From contig NZ_CP181045.1 of NCBI RefSeq assembly GCF_047795645.1, positions 4,464,001 through 4,528,000 on the forward strand: a stretch of 64,000 nt of DNA, in the 5' to 3' direction. Source of the stretch: Salipaludibacillus sp047795645. GTDB lineage: Bacteria; Bacillota; Bacilli; Bacillales; Salisediminibacteriaceae. The notes under the pieces were generated by a model. The model worked only from the letters and a program-made list of their open reading frames with translations, had not been told where the DNA came from and made no database searches. The translations under genes and the position numbers were made by a program. Position 1 is the first letter of the stretch; the number at the start of each line of letters is the position of its first letter. This document shows, piece after piece, positions 51,650-61,549 of this stretch.

Positions 51650-51694
51650 TTATCCCCTTTTCATAGACTATATCTTTTGTTTATAAGGGGATAA
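51650..51694 (+). repeat. Inverted repeat (RNA hairpin) between permease and DUF624 genes
   Basis: TTATCCCCTT (51650-51659) pairs perfectly with AAGGGGATAA (51685-51694), loop 25 nt. There is no T tract after it, so it is more likely an RNA stability or processing element than a terminator. Confidence 0.5.
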
Positions 51695-51798
51695 TACTAG
51701 TGATCATGTATTAGCTGATTATAAATGTAAGTTTTAGAAATAGTATGTATGAGAAGTGTGTTATTCATTATTGGCAACAAAAGGGAGTGGTGAGACGA

Positions 51799-52434
51799 AT
51801 GGAATCTGCTTTATATAAAATATCAACATGGATTATGCGGATGGCATTTGTAAATATATTATGGATATCCTTTACCATCATAGGTTTTGTTGTTTTGGGC
51901 TTTTTCCCTGCAACTGTAGCAATGTTTACAATTGTTCGCCATTGGATAAGAGGTGATAGTGACATTCCGATTTATTCTACCTTTTGGAATACCTACAAAC
52001 AATACTTCTTGAGAGCGAATATCCTAGGAATAATTTTTGCGATTGCAGGGGTTGTATTGTTTTGGGATTTACTGTTTTTTCGAGATTTTGGTGGTCCTAT
52101 TGGATTCGTGTTATTTTTCCTTTCTATTGTCTTAGCTCTCTTCTATTTAATGACAGCATTTATTTTAATTCCTGTTATTGTTCATTACGATATTAAAACT
52201 ACCGAGTATATTAAATATGCATTTATTATTAGTTCATCCTATCCACTTCATGCAATTTATATTGGACTAAGTATTTATGTCATTTTTTATGTAACAACTT
52301 GGGTTCCTGTAATTTTCTTATTTTTCTCAGGCAGCTTCCTTAGCTTAGTGATTATGCGTTTTGCTTACACGGCATTTGAAAAAATAGAAAAAAAGAAAGA
52401 ATCGAGGGCGATAATTGAAACAGCGGAACAATAG
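51799..52434 (+). CDS. DUF624 (YesL-like) membrane protein
   Basis: A 211 aa protein with about five helices and the DUF624 motifs VNILWISFTIIGFVVLGFFPAT and RHWIRGDSDIPI. It is a paralogue of the protein at 13000. It lies between importer and enzyme genes, strengthening the link between this family and oligosaccharide uptake. ATG 51799 is chosen behind GGTGA; the longer frame from 51745 lacks a site. Molecular role unknown. Confidence 0.85.
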   Translation: MESALYKISTWIMRMAFVNILWISFTIIGFVVLGFFPATVAMFTIVRHWIRGDSDIPIYSTFWNTYKQYFLRANILGIIFAIAGVVLFWDLLFFRDFGGPIGFVLFFLSIVLALFYLMTAFILIPVIVHYDIKTTEYIKYAFIISSSYPLHAIYIGLSIYVIFYVTTWVPVIFLFFSGSFLSLVIMRFAYTAFEKIEKKKESRAIIETAEQ

Positions 52435-52543
52435 TGGCATTCTAGTAAGTAAATGGTTGTAAGGATTAATTAGAGTTGGACCTCCGGAACTCCACTTCAT
52501 TTTGTTTCATTTCAGAGATTAGTCCTATGTAAAGAGGGATACG

Positions 52544-54385
52544 ATGAATCAAACTCAAATTAAATCATTGATGGGCTCCATGCCCCTAGAAGGGTCCGTT
52601 TTATTTTCGAGTAAAGATGAACAATGTAACTGGTTTGAAAGGTTAAACCAAAATTCGCCGATGTTAAAAGAAATTAAAATGGAAGCTGAAAGGTTTATTA
52701 GCGAAAATGATCCTGAACTAACCTATTCATTATTTAAATTATATGAAGAAACAGGATCACGTATGGAATATCAAACTATTTATTTTGCTAGACGAAGACG
52801 TTTGAATACATTTGCAATTATGCTGTTACTAGAACCGAATCATTTACAATACAGAGATGCATTACAAAATACAATATGGTCGATTTGTGATGAATATACT
52901 TGGTGTTTGCCTGCTCACTTGGCGAATAATCCAGAAACATCATCAGGACACAATTTTTCTCTTTATCAGAAAACAACCCGAGAAAATTTGAGGGTTACAA
53001 TAGACTTATTTTCTGCCGAAACAGCTTTTGCTTTGAGTGAAATTTTAAAATTAACAGAGCATTTAATTGATCCTTTGATAGGTAAACGAATCCATGAAGA
53101 AGTGTATAGAAGAATTTTTTGGCCATTTCAAAACGGTGAGTTCGGATGGGAGACGGCTACTCATAATTGGGCATCGGTATGTGCGGGATCTATTGGTTCG
53201 GCAGCGATTCACTTAATAGATGATTCAGAGGAATTAGCAGTCGTCTTAGAACGTGTGGTACGTACGATGACATACTATTTAGAGGGATTTAATGACGATG
53301 GTGCTTGTTTGGAAGGGTACGGATATTGGCAATATGGTTTTGGATATTATGTTTATTTTGCAGACTTGCTGAAGAGAAAGTCTAGTAGGAAAATTGATTT
53401 GTTTCAATCGGAAAAAGTTCATCAAATTGCTCTTTTCCAACAAAAAAGTTTTTTAGGTGAAGATATGATTGTTAATTTCTCTGATTCTGTACCTAAAGCT
53501 CAAGTTTTTCCAGGGCTTAGTCATTACTTACATAAGCTCTATCCAGATGTAGAAATTCCGGAAGTAGAGTTACATACGAAATATACAGATGACCACTGCA
53601 GTAGATGGGCTCCGGCGATTCGAAATTTGCTATGGTTTGATGAGCGAGTGGAAGGACAACCTTGGAAGGAAGCAAGCTATTATCTTCCGGATGCTCAATG
53701 GTTGATTTCGAGATATTCTTCAATGCAGGGGAGGTTTGCTTTCGCTGCAAAGGGAGGACATAATGCTGAGCCGCATAATCATAATGACATCGGTCAATTC
53801 ATGCTTTATGGAAAGAATGAATTATTTTTAAAAGATTTAGGGAGTGGGGAATATACAAGTAAATATTTTGGTCCGGAAAGATATAATATTGTATGTAATG
53901 GTTCACAAGGCCACTCAGTTCCAATCATTAATAATCAACACCAACAGGCAGGGAAGACATTTGCCGCTTTTAACAAAGAGATCGTAAAGGAAAAAGAATA
54001 TGAGCAATGGAAACTTGATATTTCTGCTGCCTACGATATTGCTAGTTTAAAGCAGTTAGTGAGGAAGTTCACCTGGGAAAAGCATGGAAATCCTAGACTA
54101 ATCTTAGAAGATTATTATATATTTTCAGAACATCCAGGCGCTATTGTTGAAAGATTAATAACACCGAATTTATTAATAGAAGAAGATGGGAATTGTGTTT
54201 TTCTTATAGGTAGTGCTGGTCAGAAATTAAAGATTATATTTGAACGAAATCAACTGGAATTCCAACAAAATAAAATGTATTTCCGCAATCATAAGGGTGA
54301 AAAAGAAGCATATATGGCTCTTGATTTTATTGTCAAAAAGCTAGAAAAGAGCTGTACAATCAAGTTAGAGTTTGAATTTGAGTAG
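52544..54385 (+). CDS. Heparinase II/III-like polysaccharide lyase
   Basis: A 613 aa protein. The first 350 residues form an alpha/alpha-barrel type region (TATHNWASVCAGSIGSAA, LEGYGYWQYGFGYYVYF). The second half has the heparinase II/III signature GGHNAEPHNHNDIGQFMLYG at about 404-423, followed by beta-strands. Such enzymes cleave uronic-acid-containing chains by beta-elimination, leaving a 4,5-unsaturated uronate. No signal peptide is seen, so it acts on imported oligosaccharides. The next gene encodes a glucuronyl hydrolase that would use its product. Exact substrate unknown; alginate, glycosaminoglycan and Rha-GlcA linkages are all known in related families. Confidence 0.82.
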   Translation: MNQTQIKSLMGSMPLEGSVLFSSKDEQCNWFERLNQNSPMLKEIKMEAERFISENDPELTYSLFKLYEETGSRMEYQTIYFARRRRLNTFAIMLLLEPNHLQYRDALQNTIWSICDEYTWCLPAHLANNPETSSGHNFSLYQKTTRENLRVTIDLFSAETAFALSEILKLTEHLIDPLIGKRIHEEVYRRIFWPFQNGEFGWETATHNWASVCAGSIGSAAIHLIDDSEELAVVLERVVRTMTYYLEGFNDDGACLEGYGYWQYGFGYYVYFADLLKRKSSRKIDLFQSEKVHQIALFQQKSFLGEDMIVNFSDSVPKAQVFPGLSHYLHKLYPDVEIPEVELHTKYTDDHCSRWAPAIRNLLWFDERVEGQPWKEASYYLPDAQWLISRYSSMQGRFAFAAKGGHNAEPHNHNDIGQFMLYGKNELFLKDLGSGEYTSKYFGPERYNIVCNGSQGHSVPIINNQHQQAGKTFAAFNKEIVKEKEYEQWKLDISAAYDIASLKQLVRKFTWEKHGNPRLILEDYYIFSEHPGAIVERLITPNLLIEEDGNCVFLIGSAGQKLKIIFERNQLEFQQNKMYFRNHKGEKEAYMALDFIVKKLEKSCTIKLEFEFE

Positions 54386-54399
54386 GAAAGGGTGGGAAA

Positions 54400-55533
54400 A
54401 TGGTTAATGAACGTGAGTGGATAGATGAAGCTTGGAGCGACATAACAAACAAAATATTGAGAACAAGTAAAAAGATAGGTGCGAATTTTCCTCATGCAAG
54501 TGTAGGTGGTGAGTATGAATTTGCTGCCCCCCATTGGTGGACGGCAGGTTTTTGGCCAGGGCAGCTTTGGTTAATATATCGTGATTCAAAAGAAGAATCG
54601 CTTCGAAAAATAGCCGAAGAATGTGAAGAACAGTTAGATAATGTTATTACAGATTACTATCGATTAGACCATGATATTGGATTTATGTGGACTTTAACGA
54701 GTATTGCAAGATATAAGCTTCTAGGAGATGAAGATTCAAAACGTCGTGGACTGTTAGCGGCAAATTTATTAATGGCGAGATTTAATGTGAATGGAAACTA
54801 TATTCGTGCTTGGAATCCTTGGTTCGAAGGTGATGAAAATAGAGGTTATGCGATTATCGATTGTGCGATGAATTTATCGATTCTATTTTGGGCTTCGGAA
54901 CAAACCGGGGATCCGCGCTTTAAATCAGTTGCAATGAAGCATGCCGATACGATTCTTGAACATTTTATTGAAGCGGATGGATCTGTTCACCACATCGTTA
55001 ACTTTAATCCAGAAACGGGAGAACGAATCGAGTTTATTGGTGGTCAAGGATATGCTTCAGATTCTGCATGGACTAGAGGGACAGCTTGGGCAATATATGG
55101 CTTAACTATATGTTATGAATATACGGGAGAAGATAAATACTTACAGACTGCCAAAAACGTAGCGCATTTTTTTATAGCAAATTTACCAGAAGACTATGTT
55201 CCGCATTGGGACTTTCGAATTCCAGAAGACGTGACATCGTATCGCGATTCATCTGCTGGAGCAATTGCCGCACCTGGGTTATTGTTATTAGCGGAAAAAG
55301 TTCCCCAAAAAGAAGCACATATATATAAGAATGCTGGAGAAAAAATCTTGCAATCTTTATATGAAAACTATGGTGCTTGGGATAATCCGAATGAAGATGG
55401 TGTAATACTTCACGGAACAGGTCACTATCCAGAGCAGAAAAATTTGAATAACCCACTTATTTATGGCGACTACTTTTTTGTAGAAGGAATTGCTAGATTA
55501 AAAGGGTATACAGATTTATTTTGGCAAAAGTAA
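54400..55533 (+). CDS. GH88 unsaturated glucuronyl hydrolase
   Basis: A 377 aa alpha6/alpha6-barrel enzyme that removes the 4,5-unsaturated uronic acid left by polysaccharide lyases, by vinyl ether hydration. The two catalytic aspartates correspond to D88 and D149 of Bacillus sp. GL1 UGL: here D92 (LDHDIGFMW) and D154 (IIDCAMNLSI). WWTAGFWPGQLWLIY, SDSAWTRGTAWAIYGL and SYRDSSAGAIAA also match UGL. It is 14 bp after the lyase gene. The product, 4-deoxy-L-threo-hexosulose uronate, would enter the KDG pathway. Confidence 0.93.
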   Translation: MVNEREWIDEAWSDITNKILRTSKKIGANFPHASVGGEYEFAAPHWWTAGFWPGQLWLIYRDSKEESLRKIAEECEEQLDNVITDYYRLDHDIGFMWTLTSIARYKLLGDEDSKRRGLLAANLLMARFNVNGNYIRAWNPWFEGDENRGYAIIDCAMNLSILFWASEQTGDPRFKSVAMKHADTILEHFIEADGSVHHIVNFNPETGERIEFIGGQGYASDSAWTRGTAWAIYGLTICYEYTGEDKYLQTAKNVAHFFIANLPEDYVPHWDFRIPEDVTSYRDSSAGAIAAPGLLLLAEKVPQKEAHIYKNAGEKILQSLYENYGAWDNPNEDGVILHGTGHYPEQKNLNNPLIYGDYFFVEGIARLKGYTDLFWQK

Positions 55534-55578
55534 TTTACATAAGAAAATACAGTTGGAATAATTCAGGGGGCGAACACA

Positions 55579-57303
55579 ATGTTACAAGCAAAAAATGCAG
55601 AATTTCATTTAAATAACAAACCAACTCAAATTCTATCTGGCGCTATTCATTATTTTCGAATCGTACCAGAATATTGGAAAGATCGACTTCAAAAGTTAAA
55701 AGCATTAGGGTTGAATACTGTAGAAACTTACGTACCATGGAATTTTCATGAACCAAAGAAGGGTAAATACGAGTTTACAAGGTTGGCTAACTTAGAGAAA
55801 TTCATTGAAACGGCGCAAGAGTTAGACCTCTATGTTATCGTGCGTCCTTCTCCATATATTTGTGCCGAATGGGAAATGGGTGGATTACCAGCATGGTTAT
55901 TGGCTGAAAAGGATATAACGATTCGATCTAGTCATCCTGTCTTTTTAAAACATGTCGCAGAGTATTACAATGAATTATTGCCAAGGTTAGAAAGGTTTCT
56001 CCAGAAAAATGGAGGCCCTATCATTGCGATGCAGATAGAAAATGAATATGGTGCATATGGTAACGATCAAGTTTATTTGGAGTTTTTTAAAGAGCAGTAC
56101 GCTAAACATGGGATGGATACGTTTCTTTTCACCTCAGATGGACCAAACTTTATCGAACAAGGGTCGTTACCTGACATAACGACGACATTGAATTTTGGTT
56201 CAAGGGTAGAAGAATCATTTGCCACGTTAGAGAAATATAAACCAGGTTCTCCTAAAATGGTGGCTGAATTTTGGATCGGCTGGTTCGATCACTGGTCAGG
56301 GAAGCACCATACGAGAGATCCGAAAGAGGCAGCAGAAGTTTTCGAGGAATTAATAAAACAGAAAATCTCTGTAAATTTCTATATGTTTCACGGAGGAACC
56401 AATTTTGGGTTTATGAATGGTGCAAACCACTACGATAAATATTATCCAACGATAACGAGTTATGATTATGATAGTCTGCTATCTGAAAATGGAGAAATAA
56501 CCGAAAAATATAAAGAAGTAAAAAATGTATTAAGGAAGTATACGGAAGTACCTGAAGATGTGGAAAACGTTATAGAGACGAAAAACCTAGGTACAGTGAC
56601 TCTGCATGAATCGGTCAGTTTATTTGATACATTGCACGAGGTTGGGACAGTTACCGAGAATTTAACACCGAAAAGCATGGAAGATGTAGGGCAACAATAT
56701 GGCTATATTCTCTACAGCACAAACGTTAACAAAAAAGGTCTATTAAAATTAGATACGGAACCAATTCGTGATCGGGCTTATATCTATATTAATGGAAAGT
56801 ATGAAACGACGGTTTATATAAATGATGAAGAGGAAGAAGTGTTGTTAGATTTCCCTAAAGATACAAATACATTAGAAATTTTAGTGGAGAATATGGGTAG
56901 AGCAAATTATGGGAAACATTTAATAGATAAAAAAGGATTAACGAAAAACATTTGGTTAGGAGGACAGTACTGGTTTAATTGGGTAATGCATTCTATTGAA
57001 TTGAATCATTTACCAAAGGATTATTCACTAGCAAAAGACGGCCGTTATCCTAAATTTTTTCGAGGAACATTTGATGCAAAGGAACAACACGACACGTTTG
57101 TAGATACAGAAGGGTTTAGCAAAGGGAATATCTTTATAAATGGATTTAACTTAGGAAGATATTGGAATGCAGCGGGCCCTCAGCAGAGATTATACTTACC
57201 AGGTCCTTTATTAAAAGAAAAAAACAATGTCGTTACAATACTTGAGCTAGAAAACACATCAACAAATGAAATAAGATTAGAAGATAAACCGAAATTAGGG
57301 TAA
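55579..57303 (+). CDS. GH35 beta-galactosidase
   Basis: A 574 aa retaining beta-galactosidase without signal peptide, therefore cytoplasmic. The barrel begins SGAIHYFRIVPEYWKDRL; the acid/base is E156 (MQIENEYG) and the nucleophile E230 (KMVAEFWIGW). C-terminal beta domains follow (GSPKMV to the GFNLGRYWNAAGPQQRLYLPG end). AGGGGG precedes the ATG. It is in the same operon as the lyase and GH88 genes, so galactose is part of the target glycan. Confidence 0.95.
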   Translation: MLQAKNAEFHLNNKPTQILSGAIHYFRIVPEYWKDRLQKLKALGLNTVETYVPWNFHEPKKGKYEFTRLANLEKFIETAQELDLYVIVRPSPYICAEWEMGGLPAWLLAEKDITIRSSHPVFLKHVAEYYNELLPRLERFLQKNGGPIIAMQIENEYGAYGNDQVYLEFFKEQYAKHGMDTFLFTSDGPNFIEQGSLPDITTTLNFGSRVEESFATLEKYKPGSPKMVAEFWIGWFDHWSGKHHTRDPKEAAEVFEELIKQKISVNFYMFHGGTNFGFMNGANHYDKYYPTITSYDYDSLLSENGEITEKYKEVKNVLRKYTEVPEDVENVIETKNLGTVTLHESVSLFDTLHEVGTVTENLTPKSMEDVGQQYGYILYSTNVNKKGLLKLDTEPIRDRAYIYINGKYETTVYINDEEEEVLLDFPKDTNTLEILVENMGRANYGKHLIDKKGLTKNIWLGGQYWFNWVMHSIELNHLPKDYSLAKDGRYPKFFRGTFDAKEQHDTFVDTEGFSKGNIFINGFNLGRYWNAAGPQQRLYLPGPLLKEKNNVVTILELENTSTNEIRLEDKPKLG

Positions 57304-57328
57304 TAGAAAGTTGATTACTTGTCATTTG

Positions 57329-57366
57329 AAGCGCCAGTAAAGTAATAATTATACTGGCGCTTTGTT
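57329..57366 (+). terminator. Hairpin after the GH35 gene
   Basis: AAGCGCCAGTA (57329-57339) pairs perfectly with 57352-57362, then TGTTAT. The short T tail suggests partial termination before the DUF2264 gene. Confidence 0.6.
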
Positions 57367-57421
57367 ATAGGTGAAATGAAGATAATCTAAAACTTACACT
57401 TTACAAACTGGAGGTATTTAA

Positions 57422-59281
57422 ATGAAAAATTTTGATCTACCAATTTATCAGAATCCTCTTAAAACGAGAGAAGACATTAATGTAGCATTGGAGCAAATTT
57501 GTCAGCCATTAGAGAGTAAATTTAGTGATGGTTATGCTTCGCTTCATGTTGGAAATACGAGTGCAGGCTGCCCAGATCCTGTGGCAGAGTTAGAGGGATT
57601 TTCGAGATTGCTTTGGGGAATCGTTCCCCTTTTAGCCGGAGGAAGGGAGTACAGTCAATGGGAAACGACCTTGCAAGGAGTAAAAAATGGTACAAATCCT
57701 GATCACGAGGAATATTGGGGCGATATCAACGATTTTGACCAAAGAATTGTTGAGATGGCTGTATATGGTTTTGCTCTAGCACTTGTACCGGATAAAATTT
57801 GGGAGCCATTAAATGAAAAGGAAAAAAGTAATCTTATTTCATGGCTCTCTCAGATAAATACTTATAAAGCACACGATTGTAATTGGTTACTGTTTGCTGT
57901 TGTCGTAAACATGGGCTTTAAGAATGTGGGAGTTTCTTATGATAAGGAAAAAATAGAGAATAATTTAGATAGGATTAATGATTATTATATCTCAGATGGT
58001 TGGTACTCTGACGGTGTGGATGCTCATTGTGATTACTATAGTTCTTTTGCAATACATTATTATTGTCTATTATATGCAAAACTCATGGAGTCAGACGATC
58101 CAGAACGATCAAAACTATATAAAGAAAGAGCTAGTTTATTTGCTCAAGACTTTATTTATTGGTTCTCAAATGATGGTTCGGCTCTTCCTTATGGAAGAAG
58201 CCTTACATATAGGTTTGCGCAATCTTCATTTTGGAGTGCAATGATTTATGCTGAAGTGGGAACGTTCTCCTATGGCCAAATGAAAGCAATTGTCTTGAAT
58301 AATTTACGTTGGTGGTTAAAGCAACCTATTTTTCATGCGGATGGGACATTAAGTGTTGGCTATACGTATCCTAACTTAGTGATGGGTGAGAATTATAATT
58401 CTTCCGGATCACCCTATTGGGGATTGAAGACGTTCTTAATATTAGCATTAAAAGACGATCATCCGTTTTGGCAATCAGAAGAGGCTCCACTTCCTTCATT
58501 AAAGAAAGTTGCTGTTCAACGTCCGCCTCATTTAGTTATATGTCGTCAGGAAGAAACGAATCATGTGCTGGCTTTTAACTCAGGCCATCCTTCTACAAAT
58601 GACCACACACATACTTCTGCTAAATATGAGAAATTTGTCTACTCTAATTATTTTGGGTTTAGTGTCCCAAGAGCGGAATGGGGACTTGGGCAAGGGGCAT
58701 TTGATTCCACGCTTGCATTAAGTGAAGAGGATAACATCTATCGAATGAAGAGGAAAGTAGAAGAATACGACATCGGTGAAAATGTTATCTATACTAAATG
58801 GAAACCTTGGAATGATGTCGTTATTAAGACATGGTTAATCGTAGGCGCCCCCTGGCATATACGTATCCATCAGATTGATACGAAAAGAAAATTAGACGTT
58901 GCTGACGGGGGATTCGCTTTAGGGAAAACAGATAATGGTTTTCAAGAAGAGAAGCTAGAAGTGATAGATGACGAGCATACGATATCGGCTAAGAATTCAT
59001 TAGGTATAACTGGTGTAAAAAGTATTTATGGAAATGGAAAGCCAACTCTCATACACCCTAATTCGAATACAAATCTGATAAACTCACGGACTGTGATTCC
59101 AATGGTTGAGGCAAAAGTTGATATTGGAACTAGCTATTTAGTGTCTGCATTTTTTGGAGAACCGAGTAGCGGTGAATCGTCGGATAGTTGGAATCATCAG
59201 CCTTATGTAGAAATTAACAATAAGGAGATAAAAGTTTATTCAGAAGATAAAAAGACGGTAATTTTTGAACAAAAAATGTAA
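57422..59281 (+). CDS. DUF2264-domain glycosidase-like protein (GH154-type)
   Basis: A 619 aa protein with the DUF2264 features AELEGFSRLLWGIVPLLAGG, DWYSDGVDAHCDYYSSFAIHYY-like barrel region (about 195-215) and the second-half THTSAKYEKFVYSNYFGFSV. DUF2264 proteins are alpha/alpha-barrel enzymes. Some were reported as beta-glucuronidases acting on arabinogalactan (CAZy GH154), as far as I recall. No signal peptide. GGAGGTAT precedes the ATG. It ends the second carbohydrate island and would remove a non-reducing glucuronate if the GH154 match holds. Confidence 0.8.
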   Translation: MKNFDLPIYQNPLKTREDINVALEQICQPLESKFSDGYASLHVGNTSAGCPDPVAELEGFSRLLWGIVPLLAGGREYSQWETTLQGVKNGTNPDHEEYWGDINDFDQRIVEMAVYGFALALVPDKIWEPLNEKEKSNLISWLSQINTYKAHDCNWLLFAVVVNMGFKNVGVSYDKEKIENNLDRINDYYISDGWYSDGVDAHCDYYSSFAIHYYCLLYAKLMESDDPERSKLYKERASLFAQDFIYWFSNDGSALPYGRSLTYRFAQSSFWSAMIYAEVGTFSYGQMKAIVLNNLRWWLKQPIFHADGTLSVGYTYPNLVMGENYNSSGSPYWGLKTFLILALKDDHPFWQSEEAPLPSLKKVAVQRPPHLVICRQEETNHVLAFNSGHPSTNDHTHTSAKYEKFVYSNYFGFSVPRAEWGLGQGAFDSTLALSEEDNIYRMKRKVEEYDIGENVIYTKWKPWNDVVIKTWLIVGAPWHIRIHQIDTKRKLDVADGGFALGKTDNGFQEEKLEVIDDEHTISAKNSLGITGVKSIYGNGKPTLIHPNSNTNLINSRTVIPMVEAKVDIGTSYLVSAFFGEPSSGESSDSWNHQPYVEINNKEIKVYSEDKKTVIFEQKM

Positions 59282-59293
59282 ATTTTAAAAATG

Positions 59294-59327
59294 ACATGTA
59301 TCTCAAAATTGAGGTACATGTTTTATA
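59294..59327 (+). terminator. Terminator ending the second carbohydrate island
   Basis: ACATGTATCTCA (59294-59305) pairs with TGAGGTACATGT (59310-59321, one T-G) around AAAT, followed by TTTATAG. Confidence 0.8.
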
Positions 59328-59443
59328 GTTGTAATTAATATCTCTTAACCTCATTTTAATCCTATCTGTTCGACAGAAAATAGTGTATATTGCGTATATT
59401 GCCTATTAAAACATATAAACTTTCTACGCAGGAGGAAAACAAA

Positions 59444-60667
59444 ATGAAACGTTTGATTTGGCTATTTTATGCTTCTTATTTACTTATTGGATTTGCAAAT
59501 GTCATCATTGGTGCAAGTCTCCCTGAACTCTTAAGCTATTATAGTCGAGATTATCGTGAGGGTGGTCTGCTTATCTCAATGCAATTTGCTGGGTTTTTAA
59601 TAGGTGTCATTATGACCCCATTGTGGGTTAAAAGATTAGGGCACCGAAACGCATTGTTATTTGCATTGTCTATGCTATTCATGGCGCAAATGGTCTACGG
59701 ATTTTTACCTTCCTGGGAATGGATCATTGTTGCGGCGCCTTTTGCTGGATTTGGTTTCGGGATAGTCGAGGCAATAATTGGTGCGTTAATACTGGACTCT
59801 GTCAAAGAGAAAAAAGCAGTAGTTATGAGCAAAGTCGAAGTGTTTTTCAGTATAGGAGCTATGCTTATGCCCTTAATAGTTAGTATTTTTATTGTTATTA
59901 ATTACTGGAACCTGGCTTTCTTTGTATTAGCATTCTTCTCATTGATAATGATCTTCTTATGGATAAAGATTGGTCAGGTGGATGCATTTATTGACAGTCC
60001 TACAGAAGACATTCCGAATAAAAAAGATAAAATAATTCAGCCTTCATTGTTAAATGAAGGTACATATAAAAGTGGGGCTCAACTTCCTCTATTTATATTG
60101 TTTGTTATTTTATTTGCCACTTATGTAGGTGTTGAAATGAGCATTGCTAATTTTCTTCCTGCAATACTTATTGAGCTAAGTGGTGTCAGTACCGCTGTTG
60201 CTTCTTTAAGTGTCACGTTTTTTTGGATTGCTATGTCAGTTGGTCGAATCTTTGCTGGTGTGATTGCTGAAAAAGTGACTTATTATAAATATCTTTTATG
60301 GACAAACATAGCTACACTTTTGACACTAATTGCTTTTTCATTTATAAGCGGAATAGTTGGTCTTTTCGTATTTATTTTGATTATTGGACTATTTATGTCG
60401 GGTACTTTTGCAATTTCACTTACTTATGCCAATGCGCTTCTCAGCTTGAAGACCGAAAAAATCACTAGTTTACTTATCGCATCAGGTGGTGTTGGCGGTG
60501 CGCTTGTTCCGCTTCTTACAGGGTGGAGCATGGAAATGTTTTCGACAGAAGTCACTTTGTGGTTATTTGCTAGTCTGCAGTTAGTATTATTGGTGTTAAT
60601 TATTTCTACAGATAGAAGAAAAGGGAATCACCCTAAAGGAAAACTTGAGGCAGAGGTTAAAATTTAA
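59444..60667 (+). CDS. Major facilitator superfamily transporter
   Basis: A 407 aa permease with twelve predicted helices. The first loop has YSRDYREGGLLISMQFAGFLIG, and the second VKRLGHRN is a weak MFS motif A. The central loop (DSPTEDIPNKKDK) is cytoplasmic. The layout resembles FucP/YfkF-like or drug-efflux MFS proteins; a substrate cannot be assigned. ATG 59444 follows AGGAGG; an upstream in-frame start at 59390 has none. It stands between the carbohydrate island and the GbsR gene and may belong to neither. Confidence 0.85.
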   Translation: MKRLIWLFYASYLLIGFANVIIGASLPELLSYYSRDYREGGLLISMQFAGFLIGVIMTPLWVKRLGHRNALLFALSMLFMAQMVYGFLPSWEWIIVAAPFAGFGFGIVEAIIGALILDSVKEKKAVVMSKVEVFFSIGAMLMPLIVSIFIVINYWNLAFFVLAFFSLIMIFLWIKIGQVDAFIDSPTEDIPNKKDKIIQPSLLNEGTYKSGAQLPLFILFVILFATYVGVEMSIANFLPAILIELSGVSTAVASLSVTFFWIAMSVGRIFAGVIAEKVTYYKYLLWTNIATLLTLIAFSFISGIVGLFVFILIIGLFMSGTFAISLTYANALLSLKTEKITSLLIASGGVGGALVPLLTGWSMEMFSTEVTLWLFASLQLVLLVLIISTDRRKGNHPKGKLEAEVKI

Positions 60668-60740
60668 AAACCACATGGAAGACGCCTGCTGGCTGAAAGA
60701 TTTCCTTAATTTGTAACCGATCCCCATTAAAGAAAAACAA

Positions 60741-60796
60741 AAAATCCTCCCCCAGTGTCACATGCAATGTGCACCCTTAGATTAACTGAGGAGGAA
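60741..60796 (-). terminator. Terminator of the GbsR-type gene
   Basis: On the minus strand an ATTCCTCCTCAG arm (about 60794-60784) faces CTGGGGGAGGAT with mismatches, enclosing an inner CACAT/ATGTG hairpin, and is followed by TTTTTTG (60746-60740). Confidence 0.6.
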
Positions 60797-60880
60797 TTAA
60801 AAATCATAAGATAAATTTACACTTCATAATCCATCAAATTAAGGTTTTAAATGAAAATATGGAGTTAGAAGTGTTACTAG

Positions 60881-61429
60881 TTATTTATTTTTTAAGTCCT
60901 CCGCTTTAGGGACATGTTTGAAAATTTCTTGACTTTCTAGGAAATCTACTAATCTATTAATCCAATCAAAATAGTCAAGTGATCGTTCTGAATTTTCCAT
61001 ATATATTTTAGTTTCTTCTTTTAGGGAATCACTAGCCTCGTCATCTGCTAATATCTCTTGAAGATTTTTTTGGATTTTTCTTTCAATGTTTCTGTTTTTT
61101 GTGATTACCTCCTTCCAGTTGGACGTAAAGAGAGAAATGAATATTTGATAATAGTCTCTTTCAACAGTGTAATAATCTTTACGAGACCCTTTGACAAACG
61201 TTTTTTCTGCGATGTTTAAATGAACCATCTCTCTTACAACTTGACTCATGCGAGTTTTACTCATGCCTGTCTTTTCTGCGAGTGTATCTAAATCTAACGG
61301 TTTACCTTCAAAGTAGATAAAAGCTATCACTCTTCCGATAGTACCTGGAAACCCATAAGATTTCATATTTTCAGCAATTTGTTCAATTATTTTATGATCT
61401 ACAGCCTCTAATTTTTCTTTACTATTCAT
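60881..61429 (-). CDS. GbsR/OpcR-type MarR-like regulator
   Basis: A 182 aa winged-helix regulator. NMKSYGFPGTIGRVIAFIYFEGKPLDLDTLAEKTGMSKTRMSQVVREM is the GbsR-family DNA-binding domain (about 20-70), followed by a helical dimer region. In B. subtilis GbsR and OpcR are choline-sensing repressors of betaine synthesis and of opuB/opuC. The divergent importer genes at 61691 match that. The intergenic region holds three TTTATAC copies that could be its operator. Confidence 0.88.
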   Translation of the reverse strand: MNSKEKLEAVDHKIIEQIAENMKSYGFPGTIGRVIAFIYFEGKPLDLDTLAEKTGMSKTRMSQVVREMVHLNIAEKTFVKGSRKDYYTVERDYYQIFISLFTSNWKEVITKNRNIERKIQKNLQEILADDEASDSLKEETKIYMENSERSLDYFDWINRLVDFLESQEIFKHVPKAEDLKNK

Positions 61430-61549
61430 ATATCACCTAACCCCTAACTTTATTATCTATGATTAAGGTTATCACATAAAGAAAATCTTTAAAAGTTAGT
61501 AAATATGAAGGAAATTGTCGCAAATTGGCGTATATCTAAGAAGATAAAC

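Noticed and set aside
52473..52492. Short GAGTT/AACTC hairpin between the DUF624 gene and the lyase gene
   Set aside because: Only a 5-bp outer stem with an interrupted inner match and no T tract; too weak to call a terminator.
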